Origin: a virus
Length of the DNA: 31,464 nucleotides
Strand: one strand, 5' to 3'
Virus record (IMG/VR): IMGVR_UViG_3300024262_001471
Span: 1-31,464 of that record
In this document: positions 7,881 to 15,931 of the stretch, in pieces
How the letters are laid out: each line of letters begins with the position of its first letter
How positions within the stretch are numbered: the stretch's first letter is position 1
The notes under the pieces: generated by a model
Databases searched by the model: none
Told to the model about the DNA's origin: nothing
Seen by the model: the letters and a program-made list of their open reading frames with translations, nothing else
Made by a program: the position numbers and the translations under genes

Positions 7881-8429
7881 ATGAAAAATATTATTCTAAC
7901 CCTCTTACTTACTACAGCACTTGGCATGGGCTTGGGTTCCTGCGCCGCTCTTGAAGGATTCTTCGGAGAAGGTACTGTATTTACGACAACGGATCAACTT
8001 GTGGAAGGCGAAATGGGAGCTATCATCCCCTTCGACCAACTTCCTGATTCGATCAAAGAAAAGTTCCCTGAAGGAACTACTCTTGTCCTGGCAAACAAAG
8101 ATCAACTTAAAGATAATGCTGCCTTTGTCCCTGTTGGGGGTGAGATTGATGGAAACGCCTTGGGTGGTATCATTGACGCTGGTTTCGGGATCGCTACTGC
8201 TTTCCTCCCTGGTCTAGCTGCATGGGAGGGTATTGTTACTCTCTTTAGCTCACGCAAGCGTAAGCACTATGGCAAGGCTATTAAGGCCATCCTTCCTACT
8301 GATAAGAATGTGGACTTTGGTGGGGCTGTTGGCAGCATCGCCTCAGCCCTCGGACTAACACACTCGTCTGCTACTTCGGAAGCAGCGTTTGTTGAAGAGG
8401 AAGAGTGGGAAGAAGAAGAAGAAGCTTGA
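7881..8429 (+). CDS. Phage lipoprotein with acidic C-terminal tail
   Basis: A 182-residue protein starting with a classic lipoprotein signal: basic N-terminus, hydrophobic core and lipobox LGSC, giving lipidation at C21. The mature part has a glycine-rich hydrophobic stretch (about residues 130-150 of the ORF, around GFGIATAFLPGLAAWEG) that may span or touch a membrane, a basic patch SRKRKHYGKAIKAI and a terminal run of glutamates with a tryptophan (EEEEWEEEEE) encoded by GAA/GAG repeats. It follows the ssDNA-binding protein by six bases and is cotranscribed with it, before a terminator. It could be a superinfection-exclusion, spanin-like or envelope-modifying protein, but nothing in the sequence decides. 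The lipobox implies a Gram-negative-type or otherwise lipoprotein-processing host. Confidence 0.65.
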   Translation: MKNIILTLLLTTALGMGLGSCAALEGFFGEGTVFTTTDQLVEGEMGAIIPFDQLPDSIKEKFPEGTTLVLANKDQLKDNAAFVPVGGEIDGNALGGIIDAGFGIATAFLPGLAAWEGIVTLFSSRKRKHYGKAIKAILPTDKNVDFGGAVGSIASALGLTHSSATSEAAFVEEEEWEEEEEA

Positions 8430-8452
8430 CAATTTAATTATTAGACTATTAT
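8426..8452 (+). promoter_or_regulatory. Possible sigma70-like promoter at the head of the glycan island
   Basis: A perfect TTGACA at 8426-8431 overlaps the stop of the lipoprotein gene and is followed after 15 bases by TATTAT at 8447-8452. The spacer is short for sigma70, and transcription from it would start inside the terminator stem at 8453-8481, so it may be weak or fortuitous. Confidence 0.3.
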
Positions 8453-8487
8453 AGGAAGGCATCTATCTTGGGTGTCTTCCTATTTTT
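8453..8487 (+). terminator. Rho-independent terminator after the replication block
   Basis: AGGAAGGCATC at 8453-8463 pairs with GGTGTCTTCCT at 8471-8481 over all 11 positions (two G-U pairs), with a 7-base loop and a T-rich tail (ATTTTTATA) directly after. It separates the lipoprotein gene from the glycan island and is the clearest intrinsic terminator in the window. Escape or read-through must occur, or another promoter must act, to express the island. Confidence 0.75.
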
Positions 8488-8492
8488 ATACC

Positions 8493-9659
8493 ATGAGTAA
8501 CAAATTAAAAATACTTTGTGTCCCCGCTAACGAGGGTGGCTGTGCATATTATAGAATCATTTCCCCTATGAAGAAGCTTGAGGAGCTTTACGGGGACAGA
8601 GTTGAGATCAGGTGGAACAAGAACCCTCTCGGCATTGACGAGAAGAACGGTAAGTGGAGACAGGATTGGGACTTCGCTGATATGAAGTGGGCTGACATCG
8701 TGTTCACCCAGAACCTATCCAACTTCGGGGGAAACTACACGGCAAGGATCGTTGGGAAGGCTAAGGAATTCGGCAAGTTCGTTCACTATGATACGGATGA
8801 TCTACTGACCAATATTTATAAGGGGCATAGGCTTTACAGCGTGTATAAGGAGAAGGGATTGGAGGAGATCACTAAGTTCATCTACTCTCACTCTGACCTT
8901 GTTACAGTAACACAGAGGAAGTTTGCTGAGAGAGTTAAACCTTTTATGGGACAAGGTAATGCGCTTGCGGTTGTAAAAAATAGCATTGATTACAACCTAC
9001 CTTGTTGGAATATGCCTAAGATGGCCCCACCCAAGAAGAAGTACACTCGCTTCGGTTGGGTAGGAGGTATTCACCATGAGCAGGACTTGAGGTACTTCTC
9101 TGGTGTTCCTCACATGGTTAATGGTAGGGCTGGTAGAGAGAATATCTGTTGGGACTTCTTTGGGCACCCACCTCCCAACACTCCTCCTGGAGACTGGCAG
9201 TATGATGTCTGGAAAAAGTACAGGGAGATTATCCTTAGAGGATTCAAGGGAGGTAAGAACTGGAATATTCACTATGCCCAGCAACCTGACCGTTATGGAC
9301 AAATGTTCACGATTATGGATGTTGCCCTTGCTCCTCTAGAGATGAATGCTTTTAATGATTCTAAATCAGAGATTAAGGTAGCAGAGTGTGGAAGGTACAA
9401 AATCCCTCTGGTAGCATCGAATGTAGGTAGTTATGATGAGTGGATTGTGGATGGTGAGACTGGGTTCTTGATTGATCACACGAAGCCTATTACTGAGTGG
9501 GTACGAATCCTCTCAAAATGCGCTAATGATCCAGGGCTTGTGAAGCGTATGGGTGAGAACCTTCACAAGATTACGGAAGAAAACTTTGACATGAACAAGG
9601 TTGCTATTCAAAGGCTTAACTTGTACGAGGAGTTGATGAGTGTCAAAGTCCAAGGTTAA
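8493..9659 (+). CDS. Glycosyltransferase, GT-B fold (GT4-like)
   Basis: A 388-residue GT-B enzyme. The N-terminal Rossmann-like half begins KLKILCVPANEGGCAYYRI. The C-terminal nucleotide-sugar half has the GT4 E-x7-E region (KVAECGRYKIPLVAS around residues 295-310) followed by EWIVDGETGFLID, the usual end of the donor site. It should transfer a sugar from an NDP donor with retention; sugar and acceptor are unknown. A GTG in frame at 8472 would add seven residues, but it lies inside the terminator stem, so the ATG at 8493 is preferred. No clear ribosome-binding site precedes that ATG. It is the first gene of the island and overlaps the next by 20 bases. Confidence 0.85.
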   Translation: MSNKLKILCVPANEGGCAYYRIISPMKKLEELYGDRVEIRWNKNPLGIDEKNGKWRQDWDFADMKWADIVFTQNLSNFGGNYTARIVGKAKEFGKFVHYDTDDLLTNIYKGHRLYSVYKEKGLEEITKFIYSHSDLVTVTQRKFAERVKPFMGQGNALAVVKNSIDYNLPCWNMPKMAPPKKKYTRFGWVGGIHHEQDLRYFSGVPHMVNGRAGRENICWDFFGHPPPNTPPGDWQYDVWKKYREIILRGFKGGKNWNIHYAQQPDRYGQMFTIMDVALAPLEMNAFNDSKSEIKVAECGRYKIPLVASNVGSYDEWIVDGETGFLIDHTKPITEWVRILSKCANDPGLVKRMGENLHKITEENFDMNKVAIQRLNLYEELMSVKVQG

Positions 9660-10422
9660 ACTAGTAAGTTCGTGGACTCGGCCTGGGGGCGGGACTGTAG
9701 CTCACATAAATCTAACTAATTTGTTAAATGACAATGGGTATGATTGCACCTTTTATGGCCCTCACGATTGGCATCTGGATAAGTGTAAATCAGATTCCTT
9801 AGATAAGTGCATTTTAGGGCCTGACGATATTTTGATTAGCCATTACATTAATGTCCCTGATGAAGTTAAAGTTAAACAGCATATTCTGTATTGTCACGAA
9901 AAAGAGGTCTTTCCACTTAAACAGGTTCCTCTGGCGCAGTACGATTTAATCGTATTTGTAAGTAATCTTCAAAAGGAGTGGCAGGGGGTTGATCACCCCT
10001 CTGTAATTATTCCTCCCGCAGTCAATAAGGTAGAATGGGAGAATCCCAATAATAAGGTCGCAGGAGTGATAGGCAGCATTGATTATAATAAGCAAACTCA
10101 CAAATCTATCAAAAGAGCGTTGAAGGATGGTTACAAGAAAGTACTTCTTTTTGGAGAGCTAAATGATACTCCCTATTATAATAAGACAGTGGCTAAATTA
10201 GTGAGATCAGGCAAGGCTGTTATGATGGGGCATGAGGACGAGCGAGAGGCTCTGTACGGGCAAGTAAGCGAAGTCTACCATTCCTCCCTTAGTGAAACCT
10301 ACGGGCTCGTAGAGGCCGAGTGTAGGCTCTCTGGGATACCCTTCAATGGGACCAGTAATGGACAAGAGATTTTGGAAAAAGAGGAGATTTTAGAAAAATG
10401 GAAAAAAGTACTGCATCAGTAA
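9640..10422 (+). CDS. Glycosyltransferase, GT-B fold (GT4-like)
   Basis: A 260-residue protein starting at a GTG with a GAGGAG box about 8 bases upstream, both within the end of the previous gene. It opens with a Rossmann-like segment containing GGGTVAHINLTNLLNDNG and ends with HSSLSETYGLVEAECRLSG, the acidic donor-binding motif of GT4-type enzymes, followed by FNGTSNGQEILEKEEI. At about two thirds of the length of a full GT-B enzyme it is a compact variant. The order and coupling with neighbouring transferases suggest successive sugar additions to one glycan. Donor and acceptor cannot be read from sequence. Confidence 0.75.
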   Translation: MSKSKVKLVSSWTRPGGGTVAHINLTNLLNDNGYDCTFYGPHDWHLDKCKSDSLDKCILGPDDILISHYINVPDEVKVKQHILYCHEKEVFPLKQVPLAQYDLIVFVSNLQKEWQGVDHPSVIIPPAVNKVEWENPNNKVAGVIGSIDYNKQTHKSIKRALKDGYKKVLLFGELNDTPYYNKTVAKLVRSGKAVMMGHEDEREALYGQVSEVYHSSLSETYGLVEAECRLSGIPFNGTSNGQEILEKEEILEKWKKVLHQ

Positions 10423-11105
10423 CAGTTATTTGTTCGAATTATAATTCCGCTAAATGGATTGATGGCTATTTACGCAACATTAATAATCAACTTTTAGCCG
10501 AGTTTGATATTATTTTTGTAGATGCCAACTCAACAGATGGCTCTTTACAGACTATAAAGGATGTTCAATTCAGGGAAGGGATCAATAAGACGGTTGTTGA
10601 ATCTGAAAAGAGGATTACCGTTTATGAAGCCTGGAATGATGCTATAAAGATAGCAAAGACTCCATACATCCTTAATTTGAATACTGACGATAGGCTTTAC
10701 CCCACAGGTCTGCTAACTTACTTAAATTACGCTAAGGTTAACCCTTCTGTGGATATATTTTACGGAAGTTGTGTTGTTTGTGAGGACGCAGATCATCAGA
10801 GGATTACAGGCATAAATCAATGGCCCGAGTATAGCCATGAAACCTTGTTGAAAATGTGCATAGGAGGTCCATTCCCAATGGTGAAGAGATCAAGCTTGGT
10901 TGAAGATGGTTTATTTGATCCTTCCTTTTCCATCTCTGGTGATTACGAGATGTGGCTGAGAATGTCTAAAAAGGGTAGAGAGTTTTTCAAGGTGGTTGAA
11001 CCTGTAGGCAGCTATTACAGGAACCCTGAAGGGGTCAGCACCAACCCTGCTGGTATGCCAGAGCATATTAGGCAAGATACGCTTATGCGGGATATGTATA
11101 AATGA
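10398..11105 (+). CDS. Glycosyltransferase family 2 (GT-A fold)
   Basis: A 235-residue inverting-type GT2 protein. The N-terminus VTVICSNYNSAKWIDGYL is the nucleotide-binding strand and loop. FVDANSTDGS is the second conserved block, NLNTDDRLYP carries the metal-binding acidic DxD-type motif, and the C-terminal GDYEMWLRM corresponds to the catalytic-base region (ED/DYEM...R) of GT2 enzymes. The start overlaps the preceding gene by 25 bases, with GAGGAG upstream. It probably adds one residue of the glycan made by this island. Confidence 0.85.
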   Translation: MEKSTASVTVICSNYNSAKWIDGYLRNINNQLLAEFDIIFVDANSTDGSLQTIKDVQFREGINKTVVESEKRITVYEAWNDAIKIAKTPYILNLNTDDRLYPTGLLTYLNYAKVNPSVDIFYGSCVVCEDADHQRITGINQWPEYSHETLLKMCIGGPFPMVKRSSLVEDGLFDPSFSISGDYEMWLRMSKKGREFFKVVEPVGSYYRNPEGVSTNPAGMPEHIRQDTLMRDMYK

Positions 11106-11851
11106 AATATTCTATAGGGATTACGACCTATAAGCATAGGTTTGAAAAATGGTTTAAACCATTGTTAGATCAAATCAAAGAACTCAGACCTGACATTGAA
11201 GTATTAGTCTGCGTTAATGGGGAAAATACTGAGGGTTATGACGAGGACTTCAGGAGGGAATTTTTTGAATACATTTCTACCAAGAGCAATACCTTTGTCA
11301 CTATGTACCCAACCTTTCGAGGTCTTACTAAGATGTGGAATAACCTGCTAATTGATTCTAGCAATCATCAGGTCTTATTATTAAATGATGATATTACCAT
11401 AACGGATGATACCTTTTTCCAGGCCCTGGAAAGTGTTATCCCCCAGGCCCAACTATTTAAGATAAACGGTAGTTGGAGTCATGCCCTCTTCGATAGGAGG
11501 CTTGTAAACGATATAGGTTGGTTTGATGAGAGGTACTTAGGAATTGGGGAAGAGGATGGGGATTTTGAGTGGAGGTTAGGAAGCAAAACAGGGGGTCAGA
11601 TTGTAGCTAATATAAACCTTCCAGGCGTAATTAATCATGTTGATCATACGGATTGTTTAGAGGGGATGAGAAAAACAAACGGAAAGTACTCTCAGTTTAA
11701 TTTTGATTTTGCGTTCTCTAAGAAATATAGAATAGACGAGGGGATCGGAGAGAACTACGGTATAATGAATAGGAGAGTAGTGTGTGATAGTCCAACTCCT
11801 CCCCTCCACACTACCGAATCGTTCTACTGGGAAAATAGGGATAAACTATGA
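11102..11851 (+). CDS. Glycosyltransferase family 2-like (GT-A fold)
   Basis: A 249-residue protein beginning at an ATGA overlap with the previous stop. MKYSIGITTYKHRFEKWF and VLVCVNGENTEGYDEDF fit the start of a GT2 domain. YPTFRGLTKMWNNLL and LLLNDDITITDD provide the acceptor-side helix and the acidic metal site, and WFDERYLGIGEEDGDFEWRL matches the GT2/GT27-like segment with the catalytic acidic residues. It should use an NDP-sugar donor; specificity is unknown. Confidence 0.75.
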   Translation: MKYSIGITTYKHRFEKWFKPLLDQIKELRPDIEVLVCVNGENTEGYDEDFRREFFEYISTKSNTFVTMYPTFRGLTKMWNNLLIDSSNHQVLLLNDDITITDDTFFQALESVIPQAQLFKINGSWSHALFDRRLVNDIGWFDERYLGIGEEDGDFEWRLGSKTGGQIVANINLPGVINHVDHTDCLEGMRKTNGKYSQFNFDFAFSKKYRIDEGIGENYGIMNRRVVCDSPTPPLHTTESFYWENRDKL

Positions 11852-12657
11852 ATAACATCTGTTTTATTATTGCACATAAGTATTTCAGAGGATACGAATC
11901 TTACTTAAAATATTATATTGATAATATCCAAGAGTTGTATCCAGAAGCGTTGACCGTTGTTGTTGATAACAATTCAAAGTATAAAGATGATATATTTTCC
12001 CAGCTTGAAAACTTAGAGAATGTTGTTCTTTTGGATAATAACAGCGACTCAAAGTTTGAACTAGGGGCTTATCGAGTTGGTTTAAAGTACATCTTAGATA
12101 ATAATCTTAATAATGATTATGAATATTTTGTATTTACGCAGGATAATTTTGTACTCAAGAATAAATACAACTTCAAAGCTATGAAGGATGAGTTGTGCTT
12201 TGCAAGACCGATAAACTCCATGTACGCAGATGGGGAGATTACTGATGTTGTGATTCCCGTTATGACAAAACTTGGTCTTAACGATAGTTGGGATAAAGTT
12301 AACTTCTGTTGGTGTAGTAGCTTTATTGTCGAAAAAACTAAGATTGAACAACTTTACAACTACCTAGACCAAATCAAAGTTATTAGTCGCTGGGAAAGTT
12401 GCGCTGGAGAAAGATATTTGGCAAGGATCCTTTGGGAATTAAATGAACACAATGATTGTGGTGATATTGATGGCAACCAATCAGATCTACCAGTTAGGCA
12501 TTACGATACCTGGAATGTTAATGTTTTTGCCCCATCAACCTCTTACTTTGTTAAGAAAGTTCAACAGAAGAATGAGAATACAGTAGATAAAGATACCGCA
12601 CAACCTATCATTTTTGTTCCACACAAGGAAAACAAAAATGATCATTACAGAGGATAA
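11848..12657 (+). CDS. Probable GT-A-type glycosyltransferase
   Basis: A 269-residue protein overlapping the previous gene by four bases. The N-terminus ICFIIAHKYFRGYESYL and VVVDNNSKYKDD resemble the first two blocks of a GT-A nucleotide-binding domain, and YFVFTQDNFVLKN sits where the DxD motif usually lies (QDN here). WCSSFIVEKTKI and GERYLARIL would be the acceptor side. The classical DxD is not perfect, so this is a divergent member or a relative of capsule glycosyltransferases. The A/T-rich codon use is stronger than in the replication genes. Confidence 0.55.
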   Translation: MNNICFIIAHKYFRGYESYLKYYIDNIQELYPEALTVVVDNNSKYKDDIFSQLENLENVVLLDNNSDSKFELGAYRVGLKYILDNNLNNDYEYFVFTQDNFVLKNKYNFKAMKDELCFARPINSMYADGEITDVVIPVMTKLGLNDSWDKVNFCWCSSFIVEKTKIEQLYNYLDQIKVISRWESCAGERYLARILWELNEHNDCGDIDGNQSDLPVRHYDTWNVNVFAPSTSYFVKKVQQKNENTVDKDTAQPIIFVPHKENKNDHYRG

Positions 12658-12660
12658 TTC

Positions 12661-13437
12661 ATGCCTAGAATGTTTGCTATTTGTGGGGACTCTGGAAGTG
12701 GAAAAACAACTATGGCTGCTATCCTCGATAACTACCTAACTAATTCTACTATCCATGAGTGTGATAGGTATCATAAATGGGAACGAGGAGACACGCATTG
12801 GGATAAGTTTACTCATTTGAATACCTCCGCTAATCATATATCATGGATGATTAATGATGCTGTGGAATTGAAAGCAGGAAATGACATTTTCTGTAGAGAC
12901 TACGACCATAAAACGGGGAAGTTTACAGAGGCTAAAGAGATAAGATCCTGTGAGAACATTATACTATGTGGCCTTCATACTTTTTATTGTCCTGAGGATA
13001 TGTTTATTTTGAAAATCTTTATGGACACTGCTGATGATCTGAAGACTCAATGGAAGATTTCCAGGGATACCAGTAAACGAGGACACTCCACTAAAACAGT
13101 AAAAGATCAAATACTTCGCCGTAAAGAGGATTATACAAAGTATCTCCAACCCCTTATTGAACAGGCGGACATCATAGTTAATTTTTGTAATGAGAAAGAT
13201 ACAGACCGTATTGATTCTGTGAAGGGTATCGGTAGGAGACTAGAATTATTTATAAAAGAACCTTATGATACCACTACTATTGTTAGAAAGTTTAAGGATA
13301 TTGGAGTGAGTACAGACCATCCTATTTCAAGCAGAGAAGGTTACACACAGATTAGTATAAAAAACTATAAGAAATTAGACAAGAATTATTACTATGATTA
13401 TGTTATGCTTTGTATTCAGGATATGATAGCAATATGA
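12661..13437 (+). CDS. Phosphoribulokinase/uridine kinase-family P-loop kinase
   Basis: A 258-residue P-loop kinase with Walker A GDSGSGKTT at residues 9-17. CDRYHKWERG (about 34-43) matches the substrate-side D-x-YH block of phosphoribulokinase, FCRDYDHKTGKF (about 77-88) the conserved IYNH-TG segment, and LKTQWKISRDTSKRGHS (127-143) with RRKEDYTKYLQP (153-164) the R-D...RGHS...RK-D-Y-P block that is closer to phosphoribulokinases than to ordinary uridine kinases. The likely reaction is ATP-dependent phosphorylation of a sugar, sugar phosphate or nucleoside. The true substrate is unknown. The next gene is a class II aldolase and the one after a HAD phosphatase, so it may serve a sugar-phosphate side pathway. 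A GAGGATAA box precedes the ATG. Confidence 0.7.
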   Translation: MPRMFAICGDSGSGKTTMAAILDNYLTNSTIHECDRYHKWERGDTHWDKFTHLNTSANHISWMINDAVELKAGNDIFCRDYDHKTGKFTEAKEIRSCENIILCGLHTFYCPEDMFILKIFMDTADDLKTQWKISRDTSKRGHSTKTVKDQILRRKEDYTKYLQPLIEQADIIVNFCNEKDTDRIDSVKGIGRRLELFIKEPYDTTTIVRKFKDIGVSTDHPISSREGYTQISIKNYKKLDKNYYYDYVMLCIQDMIAI

Positions 13438-14096
13438 AGTGGGAACTAAAAAATTTAGGTGAGGAGTTGTCCAGATTTGTCGTAGGTACAGAGGGAAATA
13501 TCTCAAAACGAACTGCTGATGGGTTTAGGATCAAGGCTAGTGGAGTTTCTCTAAAATATATGGATGAGGATTCATGTGTTGCGTGTACCTTAGATGGAGA
13601 TCCTATGGAGGGAGAGGTCAATAGACCTAGTATGGAGTGGAGCTTTCATTCGTGGATATTTAAGAACTCTACTTATCAAATAATCGCCCACACCCACCCA
13701 ACAAACACTCTAAAGATTCTATGTACTGATAACTTAATACATGAGTTTGCTACTAAGCGGTTATTTCCTGATCAGGTAGTGTTTAACGGGGAGGAAGCGT
13801 GTGTGGTTCCCTACGCTACCCCTGGACTGGAACTAACACAAGAAATACAGGATGCGGTTGGAGAATATATGATTCTTCGTGGAGAGTTTCCAAAGCTATT
13901 ATTATTAAAAAATCATGGGATAATTTGCTGTGCAAATACAGCCAAGGAAGCTATCATAATAACAGAGGTATGTGAGAAAGCAGCGGAGATATTTATAGGA
14001 TCTAAATCCCTGCACTCGGTTGATTTTCTCACGGATAAAGAAGTGAGGAGCATTATGGATCACGAAGATGAGAAATATAGGAGAAAATTAGTATGA
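13434..14096 (+). CDS. Class II aldolase/adducin-family protein
   Basis: A 220-residue protein of the FucA/AraD family. TEGNISKR (19-26) and IKASGVSLKYM form the phosphate-binding loops. RPSMEW gives E68, the position of the catalytic glutamate. AHTHP supplies zinc ligands H86 and H88, and LLLKNHGII supplies H161. The family includes L-fuculose- and rhamnulose-phosphate aldolases, ribulose-5-phosphate 4-epimerase and methylthioribulose-phosphate dehydratase; the zinc site and glutamate are intact, so activity is plausible. The ATG at 13434 forms an ATGA overlap with the kinase stop and is preferred to the in-frame TTG at 13410. Its partnership with the kinase suggests turnover or synthesis of a ketose phosphate or aldehyde unit for the glycan. 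Confidence 0.8.
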   Translation: MKWELKNLGEELSRFVVGTEGNISKRTADGFRIKASGVSLKYMDEDSCVACTLDGDPMEGEVNRPSMEWSFHSWIFKNSTYQIIAHTHPTNTLKILCTDNLIHEFATKRLFPDQVVFNGEEACVVPYATPGLELTQEIQDAVGEYMILRGEFPKLLLLKNHGIICCANTAKEAIIITEVCEKAAEIFIGSKSLHSVDFLTDKEVRSIMDHEDEKYRRKLV

Positions 14097-14401
14097 TTAT
14101 ATATGTTGACATTGATGAGACGATTTGTTTCTATGAGGAAGAAATTGCTTTAGACGGCAAGAAGGATTATAACACAGCTATCCCTAGTTCAGAGAATATA
14201 GCAAAAGTTAATAAGCTATATGATGAAGGAAATACTATTATCTTCTGGACAGCGAGGGGGAGTAGGAGTGGGATAGACTGGACAGAATTTACAAAAAACC
14301 AATTGTCTGGGTGGGGAGTAAAGTTCCATGAGGTACGGTGTGATAAACCATACTACGATCAGTTCGTAGAAGATAGAAGTATAAGGATTGAGGAATTATA
14401 A
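14093..14401 (+). CDS. HAD-like phosphatase (capsule-cluster type)
   Basis: A compact 102-residue HAD-fold protein. The nucleophile motif DIDETI near the N-terminus (D6, D8) and WTARG (motif II) are clear. QLSGWGVKFHEVRCDKPYYD supplies the motif III lysine, and FVEDRSI replaces the usual motif IV DDR by EDR. Small HAD proteins of this kind occur in capsule and surface-glycan clusters of bacteria and phages and probably dephosphorylate a sugar phosphate. It overlaps the aldolase by four bases. The missing cap domain suggests a bulky or protein-bound substrate, as inference only. Confidence 0.75.
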   Translation: MIIYVDIDETICFYEEEIALDGKKDYNTAIPSSENIAKVNKLYDEGNTIIFWTARGSRSGIDWTEFTKNQLSGWGVKFHEVRCDKPYYDQFVEDRSIRIEEL

Positions 14402-15025
14402 ATGAGCTACGATGATATTCACAGAGAGAATAGAGATGCCTTGGTTGAAAAGAATAAAGCATTTCTAGTTGATAAAGTCTTCCTTGAGTTTGGGGTATGT
14501 CGTGGGACCTCTATGGCTATGTGGCTAGAAGCGTACTCCAAGAATGAAGTACCTGAACACTTCCTTGGGTTTGACTCCTTCCAAGGGCTCCCAGAAGAGA
14601 CTGAGGACGAGAACTCTATCTGGCATACGGGAGAGTTTAGTACTGGAGGTGTGATCCCTACTCACCTTACCCAGGGCCGTAATGTTAAGTTTGTCGAAGG
14701 GTTCTATGAGGACTCTCTTACTGATGATGCTGTTGCTTTGCTTGAGGGGAAGAAGGTAGGTCTTATCCATATGGATTGTGATACCTACTCTTCCACTAAG
14801 ACAGTATGGGAATGGCTTATCAAGCATGATCTTCTAGCCAAAGGAGCTTTGGTAGTTTATGATGATTGGGGCTGCTATCTTGAAGCTGACTGTGGTGAAT
14901 ATGAAATTGGAGAGGCTAAGGCTCACGCAGAGATTGAAAAAACCCATGACCTTAGCTTTGTTGAGTTGGGTAGGTATATCGTTGATCCTAAGTTCTATGA
15001 AGTAACCATATTTAGATATGTATAA
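14402..15025 (+). CDS. TylF/macrocin O-methyltransferase-family methyltransferase
   Basis: A 207-residue class I SAM methyltransferase. VFLEFGVCRGTSMAMW is the SAM-binding motif I, HFLGFDSFQGLPEE motif post-I, and GLIHMDCDTYSSTKTVWEWL with ALVVYDDW the metal-binding acidic block typical of TylF-type sugar O-methyltransferases. It probably methylates a hydroxyl of a sugar in the glycan built by the surrounding enzymes. It starts one base after the upstream stop and overlaps the next gene by eight bases. Confidence 0.85.
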   Translation: MSYDDIHRENRDALVEKNKAFLVDKVFLEFGVCRGTSMAMWLEAYSKNEVPEHFLGFDSFQGLPEETEDENSIWHTGEFSTGGVIPTHLTQGRNVKFVEGFYEDSLTDDAVALLEGKKVGLIHMDCDTYSSTKTVWEWLIKHDLLAKGALVVYDDWGCYLEADCGEYEIGEAKAHAEIEKTHDLSFVELGRYIVDPKFYEVTIFRYV

Positions 15026-15926
15026 ACTAGATACTTTTTCTATTAACACCTACCCTCATGCTTTTTACATTGTCCATAATGGTGGAGGATGTGCCTTCGA
15101 AAGTAACAGGCTTTTCATTAAAGAATCTAATGATAATGCTTACCTAATCTCTGGGAACCTTGATGTTCCTGTAGTAAGTTATACACAGCAAGTAGTAGTA
15201 GAAGAAGATGTAATCCCTATTATAACTGCATTCCCCACAGGAGTACATGCCTATGTTGGAATCTTATCAATCCTTCTAAATTACTTTGATAACAAAGTAT
15301 TACTTCAAGGTAAAAAACTCCTCCTGTATAAGAATACACAGGCTGGTATCCTTGAGATCATAAACCATTTAGTATCTGAGAAAAAACTGAATGAGTCTGA
15401 CATACTTTATGCGGACCCAGAGGTGCTATACCAGTTTAAATCTGTAACCTTGATCCCCAACACCCTCCACAGCTATTTCGAGGATGAGACTATCAGAGAC
15501 TCCATTTCAGATTTTGTTTCTGATTACCTTAAAGAAGAGAAGCCTACTTCTTTAGATAATATATCAATCCTAAAGCATTTTGGGTCTGGGGTAACTTCCA
15601 ATATGGGTGCTATAGAATATGAGGTAGCTAAGGCGTTCTCGCACAGCATGGGGTATTGGCTAGTGGAACCTAAAGAGGTGGGAGAGCTTAAGGTAATAAA
15701 CTACTTAAGCAATGCAACTAGAGTTCTTTTCTCTTGGGGAACTACCTTTATGAAGAACTTTGTCTATGTATCGGATACATGTACTAAGATTGATGTGCTG
15801 GTCTTCGGAAGTTCCTTTAGGTATGAGTATGATAACGCAGTCTCCAGAGGCATCTTACCTCATACATTTAAGAATGCTACTATTCACTACCATTTAGACC
15901 CTGACCTTACAACCCTAACCATTTAG
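15018..15926 (+). CDS. Possible GT61-like glycosyltransferase
   Basis: A 302-residue protein of uncertain family. The C-terminal half has the order GAIEYEVAKAFSH, WLVEPKEVGELKVINYL, then SNATRVLFSWGTTFMKNFVYVS, which resembles the GT61/DUF563 pattern in which a helix after the conserved 'E...E' precedes an 'A..i.g.hGA...N..f' segment. The N-terminal half (HNGGGCAFESNRLFI) could be the acceptor domain. The GT61 call rests on this pattern and on its place among glycan genes. It could also be another glycan-modifying enzyme. Confidence 0.45.
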   Translation: MYKLDTFSINTYPHAFYIVHNGGGCAFESNRLFIKESNDNAYLISGNLDVPVVSYTQQVVVEEDVIPIITAFPTGVHAYVGILSILLNYFDNKVLLQGKKLLLYKNTQAGILEIINHLVSEKKLNESDILYADPEVLYQFKSVTLIPNTLHSYFEDETIRDSISDFVSDYLKEEKPTSLDNISILKHFGSGVTSNMGAIEYEVAKAFSHSMGYWLVEPKEVGELKVINYLSNATRVLFSWGTTFMKNFVYVSDTCTKIDVLVFGSSFRYEYDNAVSRGILPHTFKNATIHYHLDPDLTTLTI

Positions 15927-15931
15927 AGGCT

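Noticed and set aside
8472-8492. GTG start seven codons upstream of the first glycosyltransferase
   Set aside because: It lies in the stem of the terminator at 8453-8481; the ATG at 8493 gives a normal N-terminal strand.
13410-13433. TTG start upstream of the class II aldolase
   Set aside because: The ATG at 13434 makes the ATGA overlap typical of this island and gives the expected family start.
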